Positions 8,114 through 15,893 of a stretch of 46,843 bases of DNA are shown here, piece after piece. The position numbers and the translations under genes were made by a program. The stretch lies in the NCBI GenBank assembly GCA_017623935.1, contig JAGAOC010000070.1, forward strand, positions 1 through 46,843, in the 5' to 3' direction. Numbering within the stretch: position 1 is the first letter of the stretch; every line of letters starts with the position of its first letter. The notes beneath the pieces were generated by a model. That model did no database searches. It had not been told where the DNA came from and was given only the letters and a program-made list of their open reading frames with translations. Origin of the DNA: Agathobacter sp. (GTDB lineage: Bacteria > Bacillota > Clostridia > Lachnospirales > Lachnospiraceae).

Positions 8114-8986
8114 ATGAAAAAAGTAGGAAATTTCTTTCTAATGTTTGTACCAAGTATTGTAGTATTGAGCTTTCAATATTTTGCTATGTTTTTTATTATG
8201 GGAATCTGTATGTTGTTCCTTTTTGCAAAAGGACAAGGATTTATGGAGGCCTATAATTCCATGGTAGAATTTCTCTTAAATCCTGATGTGAATCTGACAC
8301 TGCTGCTGATGTTCTCCACCATGACCATTTGTAGCTGCGGTCTTTTATGCCATTACCGCTATGGCGGCGGAATCGTCCCTCCTGAGAAAAAGGAATTCAA
8401 TCCTCTTCAATTTGCAGGGATCCTGCTGATCGTACCAGGTGCTCAGATCCTCAGCAATCTCATGGTATCTGTCATTGCAGCATTGATGCCATCCGCGCTG
8501 ACTGCCTATGAAGAATTATTAGAGGCCTCTGGAATGGGAGATGAACTTTCCATAGCCATGATCCTCTATTCTGTCATTTTAGCACCGATCGGAGAAGAAC
8601 TTGCTTTCCGTGGTCTGACCTTACGGATCGGTAGAAAAGCCCTTCCTTTCTGGGCAGCCAACCTGATCCAGGCATTCCTGTTCGGTGTTTTCCATATGAA
8701 TATCATTCAGGGCTCTTATGCCTTTGTATTAGGTCTGATCTTAGGATTTGTCTGTGAAAAAGGCGGAAGTATCTACTACGCGATCTTCCTTCATTTCCTG
8801 TTCAATTTCTGGGGTACGATCATCGCTCCATTTGTTGCAGAACTGACGCATCCAGCGGCAATCCTTCTGTTTTTTGCGGCAGTCATTGCCTGCACAATAA
8901 TAGGCCTCCTTTTGTTCATCAAAGGGATGAAACAAAAAGAGGCCAAAAGGCTTCGTCCTATTCAATTAGAAAATGTTCACGCCTAA
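8114..8986 (+). CDS. CPBP family (CAAX-like) intramembrane metalloprotease
   Basis: A 290-residue polytopic membrane protein with about seven hydrophobic segments. The C-terminal half carries the three CPBP/Abi motifs: EELAFRGLTLR (EExxxR), FGVFHMN (HxxxN-like) and FLHFLFN (HxxxN). These supply the Glu and His residues of the active site. Family members cleave prenylated proteins in eukaryotes and act in bacteriocin immunity or processing in bacteria; no peptide precursor gene is seen here. The start at 8114 is chosen over an upstream ATG at 8063 because AAAGGAG lies seven bases before it. Its last 21 bp overlap the convergent gene at 8966. Confidence 0.88.
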   Translation: MKKVGNFFLMFVPSIVVLSFQYFAMFFIMGICMLFLFAKGQGFMEAYNSMVEFLLNPDVNLTLLLMFSTMTICSCGLLCHYRYGGGIVPPEKKEFNPLQFAGILLIVPGAQILSNLMVSVIAALMPSALTAYEELLEASGMGDELSIAMILYSVILAPIGEELAFRGLTLRIGRKALPFWAANLIQAFLFGVFHMNIIQGSYAFVLGLILGFVCEKGGSIYYAIFLHFLFNFWGTIIAPFVAELTHPAAILLFFAAVIACTIIGLLLFIKGMKQKEAKRLRPIQLENVHA

Positions 8987-9430
8987 TAAGCTTAAGACCA
9001 TCATGATCACACCTGCCAACAGTACGCCAAGCATTACGGCTGCTACGGTAGATTTAAAGTCCATATCCAGGATACTGGCTGCTAACGTTCCTGTCCAAGC
9101 ACCGGTTCCTGGAAGCGGGATTCCAACAAAGAGAAGAAGTGCTACAAACAAGCCTCTGCCCGCTTTCGCCTGGAGTTTCTGTCCTCCCTTTTCCCCTTTC
9201 TGTAAACACCATGTAAAGAACTTACCGATCACCGGTTTATCACAGCCCCATTCCAGAACTTTTCTTGCGAAAAGATAGATGATAGGAACTGGTAACATAT
9301 TTCCGAGAATACAGATAATATAAGATTGGATCAAAGGTAACCCCAATACCTGGGTGTAGGGAATTGCACCTCTAAGTTCAATCAATGGCACCATAGAGAT
9401 AAAAAACGCGATCAAATATTTTTTTAACAT
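8966..9430 (-). CDS. Small multidrug export protein family (COG2426-like)
   Basis: A 154-residue membrane protein with about four hydrophobic segments and the conserved patterns VPLIELRGAIP near the N-terminus and GIPLPGTGAWTG near residues 103-114. Those match the Sm_multidrug_ex family. The name comes from a reported export phenotype of a homologue; the transported substrate is not established. It has a GGAGG-like site before its ATG and follows hisC by 19 bp, so it is probably the second gene of a two-gene unit with hisC. Its 3' end overlaps the convergent protease gene. Confidence 0.82.
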   Translation of the reverse strand: MLKKYLIAFFISMVPLIELRGAIPYTQVLGLPLIQSYIICILGNMLPVPIIYLFARKVLEWGCDKPVIGKFFTWCLQKGEKGGQKLQAKAGRGLFVALLLFVGIPLPGTGAWTGTLAASILDMDFKSTVAAVMLGVLLAGVIMMVLSLLGVNIF

Positions 9431-9449
9431 ATTTTCCTCCTGTAATCTA

Positions 9450-10514
9450 TTACATTTTACTCAGATACTCTTTTAAAAATGCTACAAAAGTTTCCATTTC
9501 TTCCTGGGTTCCAATGGAAATACGCAGATAATTAGAGATTCTCTCCGGACTCTTGAAATAACGTACATAAATATCTGCTTTCTTTAAGTCTTCAAAAAGC
9601 TGTTTTGCTTCTACCTTCGGATGGGTTGCAAAAATGAAATTGCTCATGGAATCTCCAAACGCAAATCCCAAATCCTTCAGTTCTTTTTTCGTCCACTCTC
9701 TTGTCTCAATTATCTTGTTCCGGGTCATTTCAAAATATTCTTTATCTTCGATGGCTTTACAACCTAATTCAATGGTCACACTGTCCATTGTATATGAGTT
9801 AAAAGAATATTTCACATCATTTAAATATTTGATCAGTACAGGATTACTGATCGCATAACCGATCCTAGAACCAGCCATAGATCTGGACTTAGAAAAAGTC
9901 TGAACCACGATCAGATTATCGTATTTGTCAATTAATGACAATGCACTCTCTCCGCCAAAATCAATATATGCTTCATCGATCACTACAATGACATCCTGAT
10001 TTGCCTGAATAATGGCTTCAATCTCATCAAGAGGCAATAACTCTCCTGTTGGAGCATTTGGATTCGGTAAGATAACTCCGCCATTTTCCCTCTTATAATC
10101 TTCTACGCAGATCTGAAAATTCTCATTAAGCGGAATTCTCTCATAAGGGATCCGAAGCATATCTGCCCATACATCATAAAAAGAATATGTAATATCCGGA
10201 AACAGAATTGGTTTCTTTGAATTAAAAAATGTCATAAAGATCATCGCAAGGACATCATCTGATCCTACGCCAACAAATACCTGATCCTTATTGACCTGAT
10301 AAAAATCAGCAATGGCTGAAACAAGTTTCCCCACTGTTGGATCCGGATATAATCTTAACCTAGCAGGATCCATATTCTTTAATGCCTCGGACACTCCTGG
10401 TGCCGGCGGATATGGATTCTCATTGGTATTTAACTTGATCATCCGCTCTTTATTTGGCTGCTCTCCTGGAACATAAGGAACCACTTTACGGATGTTTTCT
10501 TCCCACTTTCTCAT
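9450..10514 (-). CDS. hisC: Histidinol-phosphate aminotransferase
   Basis: A 354-residue fold-type I PLP enzyme that converts imidazole acetol phosphate and glutamate to histidinol phosphate and 2-oxoglutarate. Visible are LNTNENPYPP near the N-terminus, NPNAPTG, DEAYIDF, the PLP lysine in QTFSKSRSMAGSRIGYA, and LRISIGT near the end. The ATG at 10514 with GGAGG eight bases before it is preferred over the upstream extension to 10550. No other histidine genes are adjacent, so it is an orphan. It could also act on aromatic amino acids or in another pathway, as HisC-like enzymes sometimes do. Confidence 0.9.
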   Translation of the reverse strand: MRKWEENIRKVVPYVPGEQPNKERMIKLNTNENPYPPAPGVSEALKNMDPARLRLYPDPTVGKLVSAIADFYQVNKDQVFVGVGSDDVLAMIFMTFFNSKKPILFPDITYSFYDVWADMLRIPYERIPLNENFQICVEDYKRENGGVILPNPNAPTGELLPLDEIEAIIQANQDVIVVIDEAYIDFGGESALSLIDKYDNLIVVQTFSKSRSMAGSRIGYAISNPVLIKYLNDVKYSFNSYTMDSVTIELGCKAIEDKEYFEMTRNKIIETREWTKKELKDLGFAFGDSMSNFIFATHPKVEAKQLFEDLKKADIYVRYFKSPERISNYLRISIGTQEEMETFVAFLKEYLSKM

Positions 10515-10588
10515 GATTTTCCTCCATATGTTTATGGTCTTAAGTAACATACGCTACTACTTTACAATATTTTGAATGGAAAGTAAAG

Positions 10589-10612
10589 AACCCGGATTAA
10601 AATATCCGGGTT
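10589..10612 (-). terminator. Terminator after the first DUF1266 lipoprotein gene
   Basis: AACCCGGAT (10589-10597) pairs with ATCCGGGTT (10604-10612). On the minus strand it is followed by CTTTACTTT, a moderate U-tract. Confidence 0.75.
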
Positions 10613-10622
10613 CCTGATACTT

Positions 10623-11861
10623 CTACCAAGTCTTCTCTAAGTTTGTGAAAAAATCCACATCATAAGGACTGTCTTCTTGCCCATTTAATCGCTGATAGAT
10701 CAATTGATAATCCAGTGAATCTTCCATATACCAAAATTCATAGCCATCCAGATAGCTCTCTATAAACTCATCCCAAGAATGAAATTCACTTTGGATGATC
10801 ATTCCAATTTCCATAGCCTTATCTAATGCATCCTGCTCTGTATAGTAACCGGCAATATAGCAGGCCTGTAAAAATTCCATAGCATTGCCATAATCCCATC
10901 CATTTATGGCAGAAGCACCTTTTTCTTCATACAGATTATACATTTCTGCCCAGAACTCTGCTTCTTCAAAATCCATATCGACATCCGTCCACAGATAATA
11001 TGATCTATCCTCTGGATCCATCTGTCCCAGTCCCCAGTCAGTCAATGTCTGCATATCTGTTGCAAAATCCTGTCTTCGCCCTTCATCTATGAGCCAATTC
11101 CAAGTTTCTTCTACTTTAGCCTGATCCGTAGTCTCCCAATTGTTTTCTAACAGTTCTGCGCCCAAGTCTTTTGTATCCTCATTTAACGGGAGTCCTCCAA
11201 AATAATCATGGTTCCAATTATGTTCTTCAATGATGATCGCATTAACTGTATTAAACCACTGCAATGTATCTGTCATCTCAACAGAGGAATGATCGATCAA
11301 AGATATATCCTCTTGGAATGTACCACAAGAGACCAGCATTTTTTGCATAAAATCCTCTGTCATCTCTGATGTTACAAACAAAAAGACATAATTGGCATAT
11401 TCTGTTTCTCCATAGACCATATATGCCCCCACCTCGCCATCATCGACTTCGATGGTTCCGATGGAAGAAGTAACATTAGTCATACATGGAATATTTGGGG
11501 CACCTACTTCGTTTCCATAATAATACCCCACATCTTCTATAATGGTCTTTGCATCCTCTAAACAAGATACGTTCTGGCCTGTACTGTATTTAGGGAACTG
11601 CATGACCATCACGCCCTCATCTTCCGACTTATCTTGAACCTTTATCCAGCTTTCATTCTCAGTCTCATCGTTTTTGCTGATCCATTCTTCATCCAGCATA
11701 AGAGAGATACTTTCATCTGATGAGGAAAATCTCACCATAGAATCCATTGGATGCTCTTCCCCCGCATTTTCTTCCGTTCCACATCCCTGCAGCAGGGTAA
11801 GCGCCATAACTGCCGAAATCGTTAAAACTCCTATTTTCCTAAAAGATTCCTTTATTCCCAT
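10623..11861 (-). CDS. DUF1266 lipoprotein, paralogue 1
   Basis: A 412-residue secreted lipoprotein. Residues 1-27 are a signal sequence ending in the lipobox LLQG-C. An N-terminal alpha/beta domain (about 40-190) carries patterns shared with the next two genes: SLMLDEEW, GVMVMQFP and GAYMVYGETEYANYVFLF. The C-terminal ~200 residues match DUF1266, with its hallmark WDYGNAMEFLQACYIAGYYTEQDALD and SWDEFIESYLDGYEFW. DUF1266 has no known biochemical activity. The start at 11861 has GGAGG five bases before it; the TTG extension to 11873 is unlikely. It is the most diverged of three tandem paralogues and each has its own terminator. I infer an outer-surface, membrane-anchored role. Confidence 0.85.
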   Translation of the reverse strand: MGIKESFRKIGVLTISAVMALTLLQGCGTEENAGEEHPMDSMVRFSSSDESISLMLDEEWISKNDETENESWIKVQDKSEDEGVMVMQFPKYSTGQNVSCLEDAKTIIEDVGYYYGNEVGAPNIPCMTNVTSSIGTIEVDDGEVGAYMVYGETEYANYVFLFVTSEMTEDFMQKMLVSCGTFQEDISLIDHSSVEMTDTLQWFNTVNAIIIEEHNWNHDYFGGLPLNEDTKDLGAELLENNWETTDQAKVEETWNWLIDEGRRQDFATDMQTLTDWGLGQMDPEDRSYYLWTDVDMDFEEAEFWAEMYNLYEEKGASAINGWDYGNAMEFLQACYIAGYYTEQDALDKAMEIGMIIQSEFHSWDEFIESYLDGYEFWYMEDSLDYQLIYQRLNGQEDSPYDVDFFTNLEKTW

Positions 11862-11922
11862 ATTATCCTCCAATCCCTTTTTTCTTTATCGTACATTTTA
11901 GAAGAGTTCCCTAGTAAACAAT

Positions 11923-11948
11923 AAAGCTGCGCTATTTCGCGCAGCTTT
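11923..11948 (-). terminator. Terminator after the second DUF1266 lipoprotein gene
   Basis: A 10-bp perfect stem AAAGCTGCGC / GCGCAGCTTT (11923-11932 with 11939-11948), followed on the minus strand by ATTGTTTACT. Confidence 0.75.
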
Positions 11949-11953
11949 GTCTA

Positions 11954-13177
11954 CTACCAAGTCTTCTCTAAAGATGTTTTGAAATCCACACTATATGGAT
12001 TATCCTCTCTTGTCTTAAGATCTTCGTAAATTTCTCTACGTTCATCAGAGCTCTCTTCTGCCCAGTATTCATAACCAGTCAGGTAGCTTTCCATTAATTC
12101 ATCCCATGATCCAAATAATGTCTGCACGGTCTGTGCGATTTCAAGGGATTTATCTAATGCTTCCTGTTCTGTATAATAACCAGCCAGATAATAGAAACTT
12201 AAAAGATTCATAGCACGACAGTAATCCCATCCATCAATGGCTGTAGCGCCCTTTTCTTCATATACGCCATACATTTTTACAAGATATTCAGCAGACGCAG
12301 AATCAACCTGAAAATTTGCTAACAGGTAATCAACTCTTTCTTCTGCAGCGATATCTCCTAAGCCGCAACTATCCATTAACTGCATATCTTCAACAAATCC
12401 ACTACGATGACCTTCTGTTAAGATCCATTCTAAGGTTTCATCTGCGGAAACACGGTCTGTAACCTCCCACCAGCTCTCTAAAGAATCCTGAGTGGTTGCC
12501 ACGCTATCATCATTTGCTGGGAGACCTGCAAAACGGTTGTAATCCCATCCATTCACTTCTGTAAGGATTGCATAAGAAGCGTTGAACCAACGAACAGTAT
12601 CTGTGATCTCAACAGTTGTGTTATCTTCTACTTCTGGTGCTTTTTCAACGAATTTGCTGCAAGAAACATTCATTTCCTGAACAAAGCTATTGCTCATATT
12701 ATTTGCAGCAAAGATGAAGGAATAATATGCGTAATCAGATTCTCCATAGATTACAAATCCATCAATATTAGAATTATCAATTGTGATCTTTCCTTCTCTT
12801 GCTTTAAAATTCTTTAATCCTGGAATCTCTGGTGCTTCTTCATCAGTTCCTGTAAAAACATAACTTTCTTCTACCAGTTTGACCATGTCATCCATGCTTT
12901 CCATACTAAATGCACTATCATGAGGGAACTGCATGATCACAACACCTTCTGTACCTAGCTTGTTAAAGGCACTTAACCAGTTATCCATTCCCAGATCTTC
13001 TACTTCCCATTTTTCATCTAAATAGATGGAAAATGACTCATCTCCCGGTGCAAATTCCTTCATGGATTTTTCTATATCTTCGTTTGATTTCTTACCACAG
13101 CCCTGAAGCATCATGATTCCCATGACCGCTACCAGACAAAGCATGGCTGCTCTTTTTAATTTGTTTACGAATTTCAT
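11954..13177 (-). CDS. DUF1266 lipoprotein, paralogue 2
   Basis: A 407-residue lipoprotein with a signal sequence and lipobox (MMLQG-C near residue 27). The N-terminal domain has SIYLDEKWEVEDLGMDNWL, GVVIMQFPHDSAF and FVIYGESDYAYYSFIF. The C-terminal DUF1266 domain has WDYCRAMNLLSFYYLAGYYTEQEALD and SWDELMESYLTGYEYW. The upstream in-frame TTG at 13252 reads through the preceding terminator region, so the ATG behind GGAGGAAAATAAG is the real start. Its N-terminal domain is nearly identical to the shorter gene at 13270-13827, which points to a recent duplication. Function unknown. Confidence 0.85.
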   Translation of the reverse strand: MKFVNKLKRAAMLCLVAVMGIMMLQGCGKKSNEDIEKSMKEFAPGDESFSIYLDEKWEVEDLGMDNWLSAFNKLGTEGVVIMQFPHDSAFSMESMDDMVKLVEESYVFTGTDEEAPEIPGLKNFKAREGKITIDNSNIDGFVIYGESDYAYYSFIFAANNMSNSFVQEMNVSCSKFVEKAPEVEDNTTVEITDTVRWFNASYAILTEVNGWDYNRFAGLPANDDSVATTQDSLESWWEVTDRVSADETLEWILTEGHRSGFVEDMQLMDSCGLGDIAAEERVDYLLANFQVDSASAEYLVKMYGVYEEKGATAIDGWDYCRAMNLLSFYYLAGYYTEQEALDKSLEIAQTVQTLFGSWDELMESYLTGYEYWAEESSDERREIYEDLKTREDNPYSVDFKTSLEKTW

Positions 13178-13198
13178 CTTATTTTCCTCCGTTATAAA

Positions 13199-13232
13199 GA
13201 TTACGCTTTGCGCAGGATATTGCAAAACAATA
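13199..13232 (-). repeat. Possible remnant of the multi-hairpin repeat
   Basis: ATTACGCTTTGCGCAGGAT followed by TATTGCAAAACAATA resembles the GATTGCGC hairpin and the TATTGCGAAGCAATA hairpin of the full copies, with the GC-rich middle missing. It lies in the spacer between two lipoprotein genes. The similarity is short. Confidence 0.3.
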
Positions 13233-13238
13233 TACAAA

Positions 13239-13264
13239 AATGCCGCGCTCAAAAAGCGCGGCGC
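13239..13264 (-). terminator. Terminator after the short lipoprotein gene
   Basis: GCCGCGCT pairs with AGCGCGGC around an A-rich loop (13242-13262). On the minus strand ATTTTTGTATATT follows, a good U-tract. It separates paralogue 3 from paralogue 2. Confidence 0.8.
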
Positions 13265-13269
13265 TTTTT

Positions 13270-13827
13270 TTATTCTGTTGCTGCTGGAGCGTTCTCAGCA
13301 AACTTGCTACAGGAAACTTTCATTGCCTGAGTGAAGCTATCATCAATATTGTTAGCAGCGAAGATAATTGCATAGTAAGCATAATCAGATTCGCCATAAA
13401 TTACAAATCCATCAATATTGGATCCATCAATTGTGATCTTTCCTTCAGATGCTTTCAGATTCTTTAATCCAGCAACTTCTGGAGCGTCTGCATCAGTTCC
13501 TGTATAAGCGTAGCTTTCTTCCACAAGTGTGATCATGGAATCCATGCTATCCATAGCATAAATGCTATCGTGTGGGAACTGCATAACAACAACACCTTCT
13601 GTACCAGCTTTGTTGAATGCGCTTAACCAATTGTCCATACCAAGACTTTCAACTTCCCATGCTTCATCCAAGTAAATGGATACTGTTCCATCATCAGCAG
13701 CAAATTCTTTCATAGACGCTAACACATCTGCGTTGCTTTTCTTACCACATCCCTGAAGCATCATGAGACCCATTACAGTTACGAGGCAGAGAACTACTGC
13801 CTTTTTCAGCTTACTAGCAAATTTCAT
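13270..13827 (-). CDS. Short lipoprotein paralogue 3, lacking DUF1266
   Basis: A 185-residue lipoprotein with lipobox MMLQG-C near residue 27. It consists of the N-terminal domain of paralogues 1 and 2 only (SIYLDEAWEVESLGMDNWL, GVVVMQFPHDSIYAMD, FVIYGESDYAYYAIIF) and stops after NAPAATE, where paralogue 2 continues into DUF1266. The stop is followed by a clean terminator rather than by DUF1266 remnants, so it looks like a functional single-domain version and not a broken gene. A consensus promoter lies upstream at 13901-13929 and GGAGG precedes the ATG. The single-domain form suggests that the N-terminal domain folds and works on its own. Function unknown. Confidence 0.85.
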   Translation of the reverse strand: MKFASKLKKAVVLCLVTVMGLMMLQGCGKKSNADVLASMKEFAADDGTVSIYLDEAWEVESLGMDNWLSAFNKAGTEGVVVMQFPHDSIYAMDSMDSMITLVEESYAYTGTDADAPEVAGLKNLKASEGKITIDGSNIDGFVIYGESDYAYYAIIFAANNIDDSFTQAMKVSCSKFAENAPAATE

Positions 13828-13900
13828 TTTATTTTTCCTCCATATTATAAACTCCTCAGTTCCTATCCCAACACTTTAGTCTGGTGAACTAACAAAGGAA

Positions 13901-13929
13901 ATAGTAACATATGTAAAAAATGGTGTCAA
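13901..13929 (-). promoter_or_regulatory. Sigma-A promoter of the short lipoprotein gene
   Basis: On the minus strand a perfect TTGACA (13924-13929) and TACTAT (13901-13906) are separated by 17 bp, about 75 bp before the start codon. It lies downstream of repeat copy B, so that repeat is not part of this transcript. Confidence 0.8.
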
Positions 13930-14040
13930 TTTGCAAAAATAAATATAAATTCTATTAGTTTACCCCTTTTTTTCTTAAGTTTTCACAAAAACTTCACATT
14001 TCTGTGATACAGATTGCAGAAATTGCCCTTAAATTCATAA

Positions 14041-14164
14041 GATTGCCCTCGGCAATCTCCGCGCGCAAGCGGTATTGCGGAGCAATAGACTTCTTCTCCG
14101 CGAGCTGCGCATTAATCACACGAAGTGTCTTTTGTTTCCTAGGTAATTACCTAGGAAACAAAAA
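14041..14164 (-). repeat. Multi-hairpin intergenic repeat, copy B
   Basis: It has the same plan as the copy at 3778, but with substituted stems. The first hairpin is GATTGCC/GGCAATC instead of GATTGCGC/GCGCAATC. The long hairpin is built on CCTAGGTAATTACCTAGG, a perfect palindrome unlike that of other copies. TATTGC/GCAATA is kept. It lies between galT and the lipoprotein promoter. Confidence 0.85.
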
Positions 14165-14186
14165 AAGCCATGCAAAAGCATGGCAT
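14164..14186 (-). terminator. Terminator of galT
   Basis: GCCATGC (14167-14173) pairs with GCATGGC (14178-14184), followed on the minus strand by a seven-T run. It lies 15 bp past the galT stop codon. Confidence 0.88.
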
Positions 14187-14199
14187 TTTTTAATGTTTT

Positions 14200-15735
14200 T
14201 TATTCATTTACTGCATTTACAAATCTTAAGAAGCCTTCTCTTCCATCTTCTGTGCATTTGTACACACCAGCATCTTTTAATACTTCGTTAAATACTAATC
14301 CGATCTCAGCACGAACGATATCTGTTACGTTGTCTTTTGTGATCTTATCGTATTTTGGTAAGAAGCCTTCTGCCCAGTCTGCATGACTTGCAAGCGTCTC
14401 TGTGCTACGAAGATCTGTTCCATTTACTAATGCTTCTTCTAATTCAGCCATTTCGTCTTTTAATCTGGCTGGAAGAACTGCAAGACCCATTACTTCGATA
14501 AGACCGATGTTCTCTTTCTTAATGTGGTGAAGATGAGCATGTGGATGATATACTCCAAGAGGATGCTCTTCGGTAGTGATGTTGTTACGAAGAACTAAAT
14601 CCAATTCGTAATCCTCGCCTCTTCTTCTTGCGATCGGAGTAATGGTATTGTGTGGCTCACCATCTGTCTCTGCAAAGATAAAGGAAGCCTCATCTGTATA
14701 ACCTCTCCATGTTAATAAGATCTTATCAGCCAGCTCGATCAAACGCTCTTTGCTTGGTCCGCTGATACGGATAACGGACATTGGCCATTTTACGATTCCA
14801 GCTTTTACATCTTCAAATCCGGCAAAACTTACTTCTTTTTCAATTGGAGCTTTTGCCATAGCGAAGGTGTAATGTCCACCCTGGAAATGATCGTGGCTTA
14901 AGATAGATCCTCCTACGATCGGAAGGTCTGCGTTAGATCCTACAAAATAATGTGGGAACTGTGTCACGAAATCTAATAATTTACCAAAGGTTGCTCTCTC
15001 GATCTTCATTGGTGTATGTAAAGAGTTGAACACGATACAATGCTCATTGTAATACACATATGGAGAATACTGGAAGAACCAATCACTATCATTGATCACA
15101 ACAGGGATAATTCTGTGATTCTGTCTTGCAGGGTGGTTTACACGGCCTGCGTAACCTTCATTCTCTTTGCAAAGCTGGCATTTTGGGTATGCGCTCTGTT
15201 TTGCATTCTTAGCTGCTGCAATGGCTTTTGGATCTTTCTCTGGTTTGGAAAGATTGATCGTAATATCTAAAGTACCGAACTCTGTATCAGTAGTCCATTT
15301 CTGGTCTTTTTTGATTCTCTGTCTGCGGATATAATTGCTGTCGCAGCTTAATTTATAGAAATAATCTGTTGCTGCCTGAGCTGAAACATTCTCATACAGA
15401 TCATTGAATTTACCTCTTACTTCGCTTGGACGAGGCATCATCATGCTCATGATCTTTGTATCAAACAGATCTTTGTATACAATACTGTTTTCTTTCATGA
15501 TGCCCTGGTCATAAGCATAAGCCATCATATCTTCTAAGATCTCTTCTAATACAGCTTCTGCAGATTCCTGAGTCATAGCTGGACGTTTTGCAAAATTCTC
15601 AAAAACTTCATCTTCAATGTCGTCCACTTCAAACAGTTCTAATAAACGATTAATGGTAAACACTTTATCTTCTGGTGCAATGAGACCTGTTACTAATCCA
15701 TATTCGGTCAGTTCTAAAATTCTCTCCTGAATCAT
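14200..15735 (-). CDS. galT: UDP-glucose-hexose-1-phosphate uridylyltransferase, class II GalT
   Basis: A 511-residue Leloir pathway enzyme that exchanges UMP between UDP-glucose and galactose-1-phosphate. Its length and sequence fit the Firmicute class II family rather than the shorter class I HIT-type enzyme. Recognisable stretches are PARQNHRIIPV, GGSILSHDHFQGG, ITPIARRRGEDYELDLVLRNN and HPHAHLHHIKKENIGLIEVMG; the His-rich motifs are likely catalytic. A GGGAG site precedes the ATG. It follows galK in the same direction after a 158-bp spacer that folds into two strong hairpins, and it ends in a clear terminator. Confidence 0.95.
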   Translation of the reverse strand: MIQERILELTEYGLVTGLIAPEDKVFTINRLLELFEVDDIEDEVFENFAKRPAMTQESAEAVLEEILEDMMAYAYDQGIMKENSIVYKDLFDTKIMSMMMPRPSEVRGKFNDLYENVSAQAATDYFYKLSCDSNYIRRQRIKKDQKWTTDTEFGTLDITINLSKPEKDPKAIAAAKNAKQSAYPKCQLCKENEGYAGRVNHPARQNHRIIPVVINDSDWFFQYSPYVYYNEHCIVFNSLHTPMKIERATFGKLLDFVTQFPHYFVGSNADLPIVGGSILSHDHFQGGHYTFAMAKAPIEKEVSFAGFEDVKAGIVKWPMSVIRISGPSKERLIELADKILLTWRGYTDEASFIFAETDGEPHNTITPIARRRGEDYELDLVLRNNITTEEHPLGVYHPHAHLHHIKKENIGLIEVMGLAVLPARLKDEMAELEEALVNGTDLRSTETLASHADWAEGFLPKYDKITKDNVTDIVRAEIGLVFNEVLKDAGVYKCTEDGREGFLRFVNAVNE

Positions 15736-15775
15736 GTTCTTTTCTCCCTATAATTTATATTATGAAAACCCAAGC

Positions 15776-15888
15776 AACTGCCCCCATTCGCAATCCGGGC
15801 TCTCGCCCTACTTGCTCATGGGGGGCAGGTTGTCTGATCAGTACCAAGTTCTGACTGCAAGCAGTCAAACTTGGTACCGATTGACAAC
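15776..15888 (-). ncRNA. Structured intercistronic leader between galK and galT
   Basis: Read on the minus strand there are two large stem-loops. The first (15829-15888) is closed by GTTGTC/GACAAC and contains GTACCAAGTT/AACTTGGTAC and TGACTGC/GCAGTCA. The second (15776-15831) is closed by TGCCCCC/GGGGGCA. It continues through opposed GA dinucleotides, GCAA/TTGC, a GTA/GGA internal loop and GGGC-GAGA-GCCC with a GNRA tetraloop. The tetraloop and GA pairs exist only in the minus-strand sense, the same direction as galT. The two hairpins share a few bases at 15829-15831. No poly-U tract follows either, so this is not a simple terminator. It could be a translation or mRNA-stability element, or a repeat copy; a dedicated function is inference. 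Confidence 0.5.
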
Positions 15889-15893
15889 TCTGC

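Noticed and set aside
8966..8986. The 21-bp convergent overlap of the protease and export genes as a regulatory antisense site
   Set aside because: Short tail-to-tail overlaps are common in compact genomes, and no hairpin or other signal supports a special role.
14041..14164. Multi-hairpin repeats as riboswitch-like leaders of the next gene
   Set aside because: At copies B, C and D a promoter for the next gene lies between the repeat and that gene, so the repeat is not in its leader.
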